Below, in pieces: positions 1-7,592 of a stretch of DNA of 56,463 nt. How positions within the stretch are numbered: position 1 is the first letter of the stretch; each line of letters begins with the position of its first letter. The translations under genes and the position numbers were made by a program. Origin of the DNA: Bacteroidota bacterium (lineage in GTDB: Bacteria; Bacteroidota; Bacteroidia; AKYH767-A; JAHEYN01); assembly GCA_023251555.1 (NCBI GenBank), contig JAHEYN010000015.1, positions 18,288 through 74,750 of the forward strand, in the 5' to 3' direction. The notes beneath the pieces are model-generated. The model did not search any database and was not told where the DNA came from. It worked only from the letters and a program-made list of their open reading frames with translations.

Positions 1-427
1 TTTCGAGGGAAAGTTTTTCATCAAGGATGATACCCGCCTGGGCGAGGATGAACTCGTAAGTATAGATGGGGCAGTTAAACCGGACCGCTATTGCAATGGC
101 ATCAGAAGTGCGTGCGTCTATCTCAATAGTTTTGGTGCCGTCAAATGAAACAAGTTTTGAATAAAAGATACCTTCAACCAGATTGTAAATGATTATTTCT
201 TTAATCTCTATCCCGAAGGACTGTGAAAAGTTTTTGAACAGGTCATGGGTAAGAGGGCGGCTGGGAGTCATCTTTTCCAGCTCAATGGCGATCGCCTGTG
301 CTTCAAACCCGCCGATGATGATGGGGAGCCTTCGTTTCCCTTCCGTTTCCCCGAGTACGAGGGCGTAAGCGCCGGTATGGGTCTGGCTGTATGAGAGTCC
401 GACAATATCTAATTTGACTTTTTCCAC
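1..427 (-). CDS. Bifunctional nuclease family protein (DUF151), 3' part cut by window edge
   Basis: About 142 codons are visible, reading leftward off the window edge, so the C-terminus is missing. The visible part matches the DUF151 (BFN) domain: a KLDIVGLSYSQTHTGAYALVL start, a RRLPIIIGGFEAQAIAIELE core, and a DARTSDAIAIAVRFNCPIY segment that is typical of the family. In Bacteroidota the DUF151 domain is usually followed by a short UVR domain, which would lie outside the window. The only plausible start is GTG at 427-425, since no in-frame ATG lies upstream. It follows etfA closely on the same strand and is probably the last gene of the etfB-etfA operon. Family members are described as having DNase and RNase activity, but the role in this organism is unknown. 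Confidence 0.85.
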   Translation of the reverse strand, partial: MEKVKLDIVGLSYSQTHTGAYALVLGETEGKRRLPIIIGGFEAQAIAIELEKMTPSRPLTHDLFKNFSQSFGIEIKEIIIYNLVEGIFYSKLVSFDGTKTIEIDARTSDAIAIAVRFNCPIYTYEFILAQAGIILDEKLSLE

Positions 428-476
428 CGGGCAATAGCTTACTCTAAAATACAGGTTTAAAGGTTAAGAAAAAAAA

Positions 477-1454
477 TCAGTGATGGGAGGCTTTAAAAGC
501 CTTAACGGCTTCAATAAGTTTTGGAACCACTTCAAAGGCATCCCCGGCAATACCATAATCTGCGGCTTTAAAAAAGGGGGCTTCGGGATCTTTGTTGATA
601 GCCACGATCACTTTGGAAGAATTGACTCCTGCGAGGTGCTGGATGGCGCCGGAGATACCGATGGCTATATAAAGATTGGGGCTGATGGCTTTCCCGGTCT
701 GGCCGACGTGTTCGTGGTGTGGCCTCCAGCCTATGTCGGCTACGGGTTTTGAACAGGCTGTGGCGGCCCCCAGTTCAGCTGCCAGTTCTTCTACCATGCC
801 CCAGTTTTCGGGTCCTTTCATGCCTCTGCCCGCAGAAACAACAATTTCAGCTTCGGTTACAGATACTTTCCCGGAAGATTTTACAATTTCCCCGGATACA
901 CTTCTGAAATCAGTGTCGGGAATGGCAGGATTATATGCTGTGATGGAAGGGGTTGCCGGCGATTTTATGATTGTAAACGAATTGGGGGCGACGGATAAAA
1001 TTTTCACAGGAGTATTACAGACCACTTCGGATAATGCTTTCCCGGAGAAGGATTTCTTTTTTACGGTGAACTTATCTCCTTTGGAGGGAAGCTGTATAAC
1101 ACCCGTTGCGAGTGACGCCTGGAGTTTCACCGCAAGGCGGGGCGCAACGGCTTTGCCGGTATAGGTGTTGGAGAGGACAACGACTTCCGCCCCTTCATCC
1201 TTTGCAGCCTGTGCGATCACTGAGGCATAGGCCTGGTTAACGAAGTTATTTAGCCTGGAGTCCGTAACACTCAGGATTTTTGACGCTCCGTACTCCCCGA
1301 GCTGTTTGAGGTCATCACCGGTAATGTTCCCGACAGAGATGGCGGTAGTGGTAGTTCCGAGGATCTTAGCAGTTTCATTCGCATAGGATACGGCCTCGAA
1401 GGCGGACTTTTTAAACTTGCCGTCTATGCTTTCTGCAAATACTAATACTGGCAT
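477..1454 (-). CDS. etfA: Electron transfer flavoprotein alpha subunit
   Basis: 325 residues, normal for ETF-alpha. The C-terminal FAD-binding domain is clear: GRGMKGPENWGMVEELA, then VGQTGKAISPNLYIAIGISG and QHLAG (about 250-276), then the KVIVAINKDPEAPFF signature (about 281-295). With EtfB it forms the soluble heterodimer that takes electrons from acyl-CoA and other flavin dehydrogenases and passes them to ETF:quinone oxidoreductase. It lies 21 bp downstream of etfB on the same strand, so the pair is surely co-transcribed. Confidence 0.97.
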   Translation of the reverse strand: MPVLVFAESIDGKFKKSAFEAVSYANETAKILGTTTTAISVGNITGDDLKQLGEYGASKILSVTDSRLNNFVNQAYASVIAQAAKDEGAEVVVLSNTYTGKAVAPRLAVKLQASLATGVIQLPSKGDKFTVKKKSFSGKALSEVVCNTPVKILSVAPNSFTIIKSPATPSITAYNPAIPDTDFRSVSGEIVKSSGKVSVTEAEIVVSAGRGMKGPENWGMVEELAAELGAATACSKPVADIGWRPHHEHVGQTGKAISPNLYIAIGISGAIQHLAGVNSSKVIVAINKDPEAPFFKAADYGIAGDAFEVVPKLIEAVKAFKASHH

Positions 1455-1475
1455 AAGAGATGGTTTTTATGTCTT

Positions 1476-2213
1476 TCAGATAATTTTTGCTTCGTTGTGC
1501 AGGAGGTCGATGAGGGCAGCGGGGTTATCGGCAGGAATCATTTTACAGGCTGCTTTTGCAGGCGGAAGTTCATATTTTTCATTAACAGTGAATGCCGGGC
1601 TGCCCTGGGGTTCTGTGACAGCAAGGGGTTTGGTGCGGGCGGACATAATTCCCCGCATGTTGGGTATGCGCGGTTCTGCCATTCCTTTCTGTGCCGAAGC
1701 AACAAAGGGGAGGGGTGTAGTTACAATTTCTTTTCCCCCGTCGATTTCTCTTTCAAGAGTAGCTGTAGTGCCGTCTATGGTAAGTTTTGTTGCAACTGAC
1801 ACAGAAGGGATGCCGAGCAGCTCTGCAATCATGCCGGGCACCTGAGATCCGTTGTAATCAATGCTTTCTTTTCCTGTGAGGATGATATCATACCCCCCCG
1901 TTTTTGCGACATGAGCAATCTGGGAGGCAACGAAATAGGCATCCGATGGATCCGCATTAACCCTGATGGCGTCATCGGCTCCTATTGCGAGTGCTTTCCG
2001 GATGTTGGCTTCCGTATCCGGTTTGCCGACATTGATAACAGTAACACTCCCTCCCAGGCTTTCTTTTAATTCAAGAGCGCGTGTCAGGGCGATTTCATCA
2101 TAAGGATTAATGATAAACTGCACGCCCGACGTGTTAAATGCTTTACCGTCAGGTGTGAAAGATATTCTGGCGGTGGTGTCGGGAACGTTGCTGATACATA
2201 CAAGAATTTTCAT
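1476..2213 (-). CDS. etfB: Electron transfer flavoprotein beta subunit
   Basis: 245 residues. The N-terminus MKILVCISNVPDTTARISF and the FIINPYDEIALTRALELKE segment (about 34-52) are typical of ETF-beta, followed by the adenine-nucleotide-binding Rossmann-like core (ALAIGADDAIRV). It is the partner of EtfA and holds AMP in the heterodimer. It is the first gene of the etfB-etfA-DUF151 operon. A TAACTTTG promoter box sits about 50 bp upstream of its ATG. Confidence 0.97.
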   Translation of the reverse strand: MKILVCISNVPDTTARISFTPDGKAFNTSGVQFIINPYDEIALTRALELKESLGGSVTVINVGKPDTEANIRKALAIGADDAIRVNADPSDAYFVASQIAHVAKTGGYDIILTGKESIDYNGSQVPGMIAELLGIPSVSVATKLTIDGTTATLEREIDGGKEIVTTPLPFVASAQKGMAEPRIPNMRGIMSARTKPLAVTEPQGSPAFTVNEKYELPPAKAACKMIPADNPAALIDLLHNEAKII

Positions 2214-2263
2214 CTGGAACGGAGTTTAATATTGACTGAAAGGGGGCTGTGGCAGAAGGCCTG

Positions 2264-2271
2264 CAAAGTTA
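2264..2271 (-). promoter_or_regulatory. Bacteroidota-type -7 box upstream of etfB
   Basis: On the minus strand this reads TAACTTTG, a full match to TAnnTTTG. It lies 50 bp upstream of the etfB start, giving a predicted leader of about 45 nt. The -33 element is weak: GTTG instead of TTTG, at a spacing of 23. Confidence 0.5.
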
Positions 2272-2344
2272 TTGAAATACCTCAGAATAAAAAACAACGG
2301 TTTTGCGGGGAAGCAGCAAAGAAACCGGAAATACAAGTCACCTT

Positions 2345-3016
2345 TTATATCATTCCCGGGCGCCTTTCTTTTGTGCGCCGGAGAGATTCTTCGTGCCTCC
2401 ATTTTTCAATTTCGGGGGTATTGCCTGAAAGCAGTATTTCAGGAACTTGCAGTCCTCTGAAGTCTGCCGGCCGCGTATAAACCGGGGGGGCTATCAGTCC
2501 GTCCTGGAAAGAGTCCGAGAGTGCGGATGTTTCATCCGAAATAGCCCCGGGCAGGAGCCTGATGATGGAATCGCAAAGGACGGCTGCCGGGAGTTCTCCC
2601 CCGGAGAGCACATAGTTTCCGATGGAAATTTCCCGGGTAACGAAATGTGTGCGCACCCTTTCGTCTATTCCTTTATAATGTCCGCAAAGGAGTATAATAT
2701 TATGCAGCATGGAAAGTTTGTTGGAGATCTGCTGGTCCAGCAGCTCCCCGTCAGGGCTGAGATAGATCACTTCATCATAATTCCTTTCAGAGCGGAGTTT
2801 ATCGATGCACCGTGCCACGGGTTCGATCATGAGTACCATGCCTGCGCCGCCGCCGTAGGGAGCATCATCCACGCTGCGGTGCTTATCAGTGGAATAATCA
2901 CGCAGGTTAATGACATTAATCTCTGCGACACCTTTTTGTATTGCACGTTTTACAATGGAATGTCCCAGCGGACTTTCAAGCAGCTGCGGGAGTGCGGATA
3001 TAATGTCAATGCGCAT
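2345..3016 (-). CDS. trmD: tRNA (guanine-37-N1)-methyltransferase
   Basis: 223 residues, the usual size for TrmD. It methylates G37 of tRNAs that read CNN codons, using S-adenosylmethionine. Family motifs are present in order: MRIDIISALPQLLESPLGHS at the N-terminus, DDAPYGGGAGMVL (50-62), CGHYKGIDERV (111-121) and SIGNYVLSGGELPA (131-144). The last two form the trefoil-knot cofactor pocket. The gene stands between etfB and the divergent biotin operon. Its 3' neighbour etfB appears to have its own promoter box. Confidence 0.97.
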   Translation of the reverse strand: MRIDIISALPQLLESPLGHSIVKRAIQKGVAEINVINLRDYSTDKHRSVDDAPYGGGAGMVLMIEPVARCIDKLRSERNYDEVIYLSPDGELLDQQISNKLSMLHNIILLCGHYKGIDERVRTHFVTREISIGNYVLSGGELPAAVLCDSIIRLLPGAISDETSALSDSFQDGLIAPPVYTRPADFRGLQVPEILLSGNTPEIEKWRHEESLRRTKERRPGMI

Positions 3017-3054
3017 TTTACATTTTTTCAGAATGCAAATATCAAACTTTGGAT

Positions 3055-3062
3055 TATCTTTG
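3055..3062 (+). promoter_or_regulatory. Promoter -7 box of the biotin operon
   Basis: TATCTTTG matches TAnnTTTG exactly and ends 24 bp before the bioB ATG. No good TTTG box is seen 19-21 bp upstream. The same 70-bp intergenic space must also hold the divergent trmD promoter. No biotin operator was recognised. Confidence 0.5.
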
Positions 3063-3086
3063 TCAAAAGCAAAAATCTGACATAGA

Positions 3087-4070
3087 ATGATACGTCATAA
3101 CTGGACAAAAGAGGAAATCCTTGACATCTACAATACACCCCTCCTTGACCTTGTTTACCGCGCTGCTTCCGTACACAGGGAGCACAATACATACGGAGAA
3201 GTTCAGGTAAGCAGCCTGCTTTCCATAAAAACAGGGGGATGTTCCGAAGACTGTTCATATTGCCCGCAGTCGGCTAAATACCATACGGATATTGATATTC
3301 ATGCCCTTGTTTCCACGGAAGAAGTGGTTACTGCAGCGATGAAAGCGAAAGAAGGGGGGGCTTCCCGCCTGTGCATGGGTGCTGCCTGGAGGGAGGTGCG
3401 GGACAACAGGGACTTTGACCGTATCCTTGAGATGGTAAAAGCTGTTGCAGAGATGGATATGGAGGTGTGCTGCACACTCGGAATGATCAATGAAAGCCAG
3501 GCAAAAAAACTTGCTGATGCCGGGTTGTATGCATACAATCACAACCTTGATTCCTCTGAAGATTTTTATAAAAAAATTATCAGCACAAGAAGTTATGCCG
3601 ATCGCCTTCAAACTCTTGGCCATGTGCGGAAAGCGGGACTTTCTGTTTGCTGCGGCGGTATTATCGGCATGGGCGAGAGTGCGGAAGACCGTGCATCCAT
3701 GCTGCAGGTTTTGTCGGCCATGAATCCTCACCCGGAATCTGTTCCGGTCAATGCCCTGGTACCCGTAAAAGGGACTCCCCTCGAAAGCAACGAAAAGATT
3801 TCCACCTGGGAGATGGTGCGCATGATAGCCACTGTGCGTATTGTCCTTCCCGCTTCTGCCGTCCGCCTTTCGGCAGGGAGAACGGAAATGAGCACCGAAG
3901 CTCAGGCCCTGTGTTTCATGGCGGGCGCAAACTCTGTTTTCGCAGGCGATAAACTGCTTACTACTCCCAATCCTGCTTTTAACGAAGACCTTGAGATGTT
4001 CACGGTACTCGGGCTGAAGCCTATGCAGGCATACAGCAAAGCGAAAAAAGAATCAGGCATTCCTGCCTGA
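3087..4070 (+). CDS. bioB: Biotin synthase
   Basis: 327 residues. Radical-SAM enzyme that inserts sulfur into dethiobiotin, the last step of biotin synthesis. The CxxxCxxC cluster motif is C52, C56 and C59 within GCSEDCSYCPQ, and these cysteines bind the 4Fe-4S cluster. The downstream RLSAGRTEMS segment carries the arginine typical of the 2Fe-2S site. The N-terminus MIRHNWTKEEILDIYNTPL fits full-length family members, so the ATG at 3087 is preferred. It is the first gene of bioB-F-D-A. Confidence 0.98.
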   Translation: MIRHNWTKEEILDIYNTPLLDLVYRAASVHREHNTYGEVQVSSLLSIKTGGCSEDCSYCPQSAKYHTDIDIHALVSTEEVVTAAMKAKEGGASRLCMGAAWREVRDNRDFDRILEMVKAVAEMDMEVCCTLGMINESQAKKLADAGLYAYNHNLDSSEDFYKKIISTRSYADRLQTLGHVRKAGLSVCCGGIIGMGESAEDRASMLQVLSAMNPHPESVPVNALVPVKGTPLESNEKISTWEMVRMIATVRIVLPASAVRLSAGRTEMSTEAQALCFMAGANSVFAGDKLLTTPNPAFNEDLEMFTVLGLKPMQAYSKAKKESGIPA

Positions 4071-4090
4071 TTCCATTCCCGGGCAGAGCC

Positions 4091-5224
4091 ATGTATCCTG
4101 TTGAGCATCACCTGTATGAAGCATTGAGCAGGAGGAAGAACGACGACTCTCTCCGGGTGCTTCCGGCAGGCAGGGATCTTATTGATTTCTGTTCCAACGA
4201 TTACCTCGGGTATGCAAGAGATAAAGATTTATGGAGGTCTGTTGTTTCTGAAATCTCCGCGCAGGCACACAAAAACATTTCCGGCTCCTCGGGTTCCCGC
4301 CTCCTGGGGGGCAACAGTATGTACGCCGAAGACCTTGAGCAATATATAGCATCTTTTCACGGTGCCGAATCTGCTTTGTTATACAATTCAGGCTATGATG
4401 CCAATACCGGTTTTTTTTCCTGTGTTCCGCAGAAGGGCGACACGGTTATCTATGATGAACTTATACATGCTTCGGTCCGGGATGGAATGAGGCTGGGTGC
4501 GGCTCAGAGTTTCCCCTTTTTTCACAATGATATCGCCCACCTCGAAAAGCGCCTGCGGTCGGGTTCCGGTAATGTTTTTATTGCAGTGGAATCTGTTTAC
4601 TCAATGGATGGCGACTACGCTCCCCTGAAAAAGATTGCGGCCATAGCCCGTAAATACAAATCTCATCTGTTTGTTGACGAGGCGCATGCCACGGGGCTCA
4701 TGGGCCCCGGGGGTGCAGGAATGGTTCAGTCTCTCGGGCTGGAGGATAAGGTGTTTGCGAGGGTTCATACATTCGGTAAGGCGCTCGGGACGCATGGCGC
4801 AGCGATACTGGGATCCCCGGTACTGAAAAAATATCTTCTTAATTTTTCCCGGCAGTTCATCTATACCACGGCTCTCCCGCTGCATAACCTTGCGGGGATC
4901 AGGTGCGCCTATGAAAAGCTGCGAAAGGAGTACAGCAGATACGGCAGGATTAATGAGCTGGTAAGCATGTTCAGGAAAGAATCCGGTTCGCTTCCGGGTA
5001 TGCATCTCCCTGACAGCGGCAGCCCCATACAGAGTGTTATCCTGAAAGGAAATACGTATGTCCGTTCTGTTGCAAAAAGAGTTCAAAAGAGGGGGTATGA
5101 TGTGCGGGCTGTCCTGAGTCCCACGGTGGCGAAAGGGAAAGAGCGGCTGAGAATCATTATTCATCTTTTCAATACTGAAACGGAAATCAAAGGCCTGGTA
5201 AAAGCTATTGGCGAAAGTCTGTGA
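4091..5224 (+). CDS. bioF: 8-amino-7-oxononanoate synthase
   Basis: 377 residues, alpha-oxoamine synthase family. Condenses pimeloyl-thioester with alanine to 8-amino-7-oxononanoate, using PLP. Visible motifs are NDYLGYA near residue 37, SGSSGSRLLGGN, VDEAHATGLMG and the PLP lysine K230 in HTFGKALGTHG. It starts 20 bp after bioB, and its TGA overlaps the GTG start of bioD, so coupling is likely. A close relative such as 2-amino-3-ketobutyrate ligase is possible by sequence alone, but the biotin neighbours settle it. Confidence 0.95.
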   Translation: MYPVEHHLYEALSRRKNDDSLRVLPAGRDLIDFCSNDYLGYARDKDLWRSVVSEISAQAHKNISGSSGSRLLGGNSMYAEDLEQYIASFHGAESALLYNSGYDANTGFFSCVPQKGDTVIYDELIHASVRDGMRLGAAQSFPFFHNDIAHLEKRLRSGSGNVFIAVESVYSMDGDYAPLKKIAAIARKYKSHLFVDEAHATGLMGPGGAGMVQSLGLEDKVFARVHTFGKALGTHGAAILGSPVLKKYLLNFSRQFIYTTALPLHNLAGIRCAYEKLRKEYSRYGRINELVSMFRKESGSLPGMHLPDSGSPIQSVILKGNTYVRSVAKRVQKRGYDVRAVLSPTVAKGKERLRIIIHLFNTETEIKGLVKAIGESL

Positions 5225-5856
5225 AAGCACATCCCCGAAATATTTTTATTACAGGCATAGGAACAGGAGTGGGGAAAACACTGGTGTCTTCCATTCTTGT
5301 TGAGTCTTTGCAGGCAGACTACTGGAAACCCGTTCAGGCAGGGTGTACTCCCTCCACAGACAGGGAAACGGTCCGCAGCCTGGTTTCCAATGGTATCTCG
5401 GAATTTTTTCCGGAAAGTTATTTTTTTGAAGAGGCCATCGCCCCCCATGCTGCTGCAAAAAAGAAAGGTATCTCCATGAGCCTTGGCGGTATCAAACCGC
5501 CTGTAACAGACAAACCTCTTGTGACAGAGGGCGCGGGAGGCGTGCTGGTGCCGCTGAATGAAAGTGAGTTTATCATTGATCTTGCAGCCAGGCTTGACGC
5601 CGCTGTGGTCCTTGTGGTATCGCATTATCTTGGCAGCATCAATCATACGCTTCTTTCCGCGGAAGCACTTGCGGCGCGGAAACTCAGAGTGGCCGGATAT
5701 GTTATCAGCGGGCCGCCCGACGTTTATTCGGAGGCGGTCATTGCAAGCTGCTCCGGCCTGCGTATGCTTTTCAGGGTTAACAACGAAGCTCTTATAAACA
5801 GGGAGCTTGTAAGCCGTTATGCTGCACAGATTGACAAGCGCATATTTGAAAAATAA
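5221..5856 (+). CDS. bioD: Dethiobiotin synthetase
   Basis: 211 residues. ATP-dependent carboxylation of 7,8-diaminononanoate to dethiobiotin. The P-loop is GIGTGVGKTLVSS (12-24), followed by YWKPVQAGC and TEGAGGVLVPL, which are typical of BioD. The start is a GTG at 5221 that overlaps the bioF stop codon by 3 bases. Its own TAA shares one base with the bioA ATG. Both overlaps point to translational coupling. Confidence 0.96.
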   Translation: MKAHPRNIFITGIGTGVGKTLVSSILVESLQADYWKPVQAGCTPSTDRETVRSLVSNGISEFFPESYFFEEAIAPHAAAKKKGISMSLGGIKPPVTDKPLVTEGAGGVLVPLNESEFIIDLAARLDAAVVLVVSHYLGSINHTLLSAEALAARKLRVAGYVISGPPDVYSEAVIASCSGLRMLFRVNNEALINRELVSRYAAQIDKRIFEK

Positions 5857-7124
5857 TGAAGACTCCTGCCGGTAATATATGGTATCCATACACCCAGATG
5901 AAAACATCCGGTGAGCCGTTGTGTATCGTAAAAGGGGAAGGCGTTTACCTTTATGATACCGAAGGGAAGAAATATATAGATGCCATCTCTTCCTGGTGGG
6001 TCAACCTGCACGGACACGCACACCCGTACATTGCAGAGAGGGTTTCTGCCCAGCTCCGTACGCTTGAGCACGTTATATTTTCCCGTTTCACCCATCCGCC
6101 TGCGCTTGAGTTTGCCGCCCGGCTGCTGAAGATACTTCCTTCGGGCCAGTCGAAAATTTTCTTTTCGGATAATGGCTCTACCGCCGTTGAGGCGTCTTTA
6201 AAGATGGCTATACAGTATTGCCGGCAGCGCGGAGATAACCGCCGGAGAGTGATTGCATTGCAACATGCATATCACGGGGATACTTTCGGTTCCATGAGTG
6301 TGAGTGAAAGGGGATATTTTACAAAACCGTTCCGTGATTTTTTGTTTGAGACAGATTTTCTTCCTGCTCCTCTCCGGGGGCAGGGGGAACAGGCTGTTAC
6401 CGCGATGAAGGAATACCTTTCCCGCTTCGGATCCCAGACAGCTGCTTTCATCTACGAGCCGATCGTCCAGGGTGCAGGGGGCATGCTGATGCATGATGCT
6501 GATGCATTAAATGAAATGATCCGGGCATGCCGGGAAGAAGAAATCATAACTATTGCTGATGAAGTGATGACGGGTTTCGGGCGAACGGGGAAACTCTTTG
6601 CCTCAGATTACATGGATGAGAAGCCCGACATTATGTGCCTTTCCAAAGGTATTACAGGCGGCACTATGGCCATGGGAGTGACTTCCTGCAAAGCGAAAAT
6701 CTTCGACGCTTTTCTTTCGGACGATAAGACAAAAACTTTTTTTCACGGCCATTCATACACCGCCAATCCCCTTGCATGCACGGCAGCACTTGCGAGTCTT
6801 GACCTGCTTGAGAAGAAAGAGTGTATGGACAGGATTCAATTCATATCACAGCAGCACAGGGACTTCCTTAAAGGGATAAAAAATAACAAAAATGTCAGGA
6901 ATGCCCGTTGTGCCGGGACTATCCTTGCCGTTGAGTTAAATACAGGAGAAGAAACTTCCTATTTTCATTCCTCATCCGATGACAGTTTTCGTTTTTTTCT
7001 GGAGCGGGGTATGCTTTTGCGGCCTCTGGGAAATATTTTATACATGATGCCTCCCTACTGCATCAGCAAAGATGAACTGGGTCGGATATATAGTGCTGTT
7101 GAGGAAAAGATTACCGGAAAATAA
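5856..7124 (+). CDS. bioA: Adenosylmethionine-8-amino-7-oxononanoate aminotransferase
   Basis: 422 residues, class III PLP aminotransferase. Transfers the amino group from S-adenosylmethionine to make 7,8-diaminononanoate. Seen in order: the N-terminal IWYPYTQMK motif typical of BioA, SSWWVNLHGHAHPYIA, the cofactor aspartate in IADEVMTGFGRTG, and the Schiff-base lysine K264 in CLSKGITGG. It is the last gene of the operon and converges on smpB. Confidence 0.97.
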   Translation: MKTPAGNIWYPYTQMKTSGEPLCIVKGEGVYLYDTEGKKYIDAISSWWVNLHGHAHPYIAERVSAQLRTLEHVIFSRFTHPPALEFAARLLKILPSGQSKIFFSDNGSTAVEASLKMAIQYCRQRGDNRRRVIALQHAYHGDTFGSMSVSERGYFTKPFRDFLFETDFLPAPLRGQGEQAVTAMKEYLSRFGSQTAAFIYEPIVQGAGGMLMHDADALNEMIRACREEEIITIADEVMTGFGRTGKLFASDYMDEKPDIMCLSKGITGGTMAMGVTSCKAKIFDAFLSDDKTKTFFHGHSYTANPLACTAALASLDLLEKKECMDRIQFISQQHRDFLKGIKNNKNVRNARCAGTILAVELNTGEETSYFHSSSDDSFRFFLERGMLLRPLGNILYMMPPYCISKDELGRIYSAVEEKITGK

Positions 7125-7130
7125 CAAGAC

Positions 7131-7160
7131 AACCGGTTTGTTTATTCCTGCCGGTTTTTC
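7131..7160 (+). terminator. Possible weak hairpin between bioA and smpB
   Basis: AACCGG (7131-7136) can pair with CCGGTT (7151-7156) across a 14-nt loop, followed by a short T-run. It overlaps the 3' end of smpB, and the stem is only 6 bp, so this is tentative. Confidence 0.25.
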
Positions 7161-7591
7161 ATCTGTTTTTTTACTTCCTTCAGCCGGATGGATTCGCGCT
7201 TGTCATAAATCTTTTTCCCTTTGGCAAGTGCGATGTCGAGCTTTGCGAGCCCCCTGTCGCTGATAAACATCCGGAGGGGGATGAGGGCAAGGCCTTTCTC
7301 TTTATGCCGCGAAAAAATTTTTCTCAGTTCTTCTTTATGAAGGAGCAGTTTGCGCAGGCGTTTCGGTTCGTGGTTGCTTTCGTGGCCGAGGCGGTAAGGA
7401 GCAATATCCATGTTCTTAACCCACAGTTCCTGTCCTATGAATACGCAGAAAGCTTCCGCTATGCTTACCTTTCCTTCTCTTACCGATTTGATTTCAGTTC
7501 CTGTCAGTTGTATCCCGGCAGTATATGTTTCGATGAGCTGGTATTCGAAGGACGCCTTCCTGTTTTTAATATTGAGATCCCGGGAACCCAT
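7142..7591 (-). CDS. smpB: SsrA-binding protein
   Basis: 149 residues, the usual length. Binds tmRNA and is needed for trans-translation rescue of stalled ribosomes. The N-terminal KNRKASFEYQLIETYTAGI, the GTEIKSVREGKVSIAEAF core (about 32-49) and the basic C-terminal tail (KGKKIYDKRESIRLKE, then KKQMKNRQE) are all typical. It is separated from the upstream Nramp gene by one base and may be co-transcribed with it. No tmRNA gene was recognised in the window. Confidence 0.97.
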   Translation of the reverse strand: MGSRDLNIKNRKASFEYQLIETYTAGIQLTGTEIKSVREGKVSIAEAFCVFIGQELWVKNMDIAPYRLGHESNHEPKRLRKLLLHKEELRKIFSRHKEKGLALIPLRMFISDRGLAKLDIALAKGKKIYDKRESIRLKEVKKQMKNRQE

Positions 7592-7592
7592 G

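Noticed and set aside
2232-2480. Small plus-strand open frame between etfB and trmD
   Set aside because: It overlaps the conserved 3' end of trmD and the etfB promoter, and has no recognisable features.
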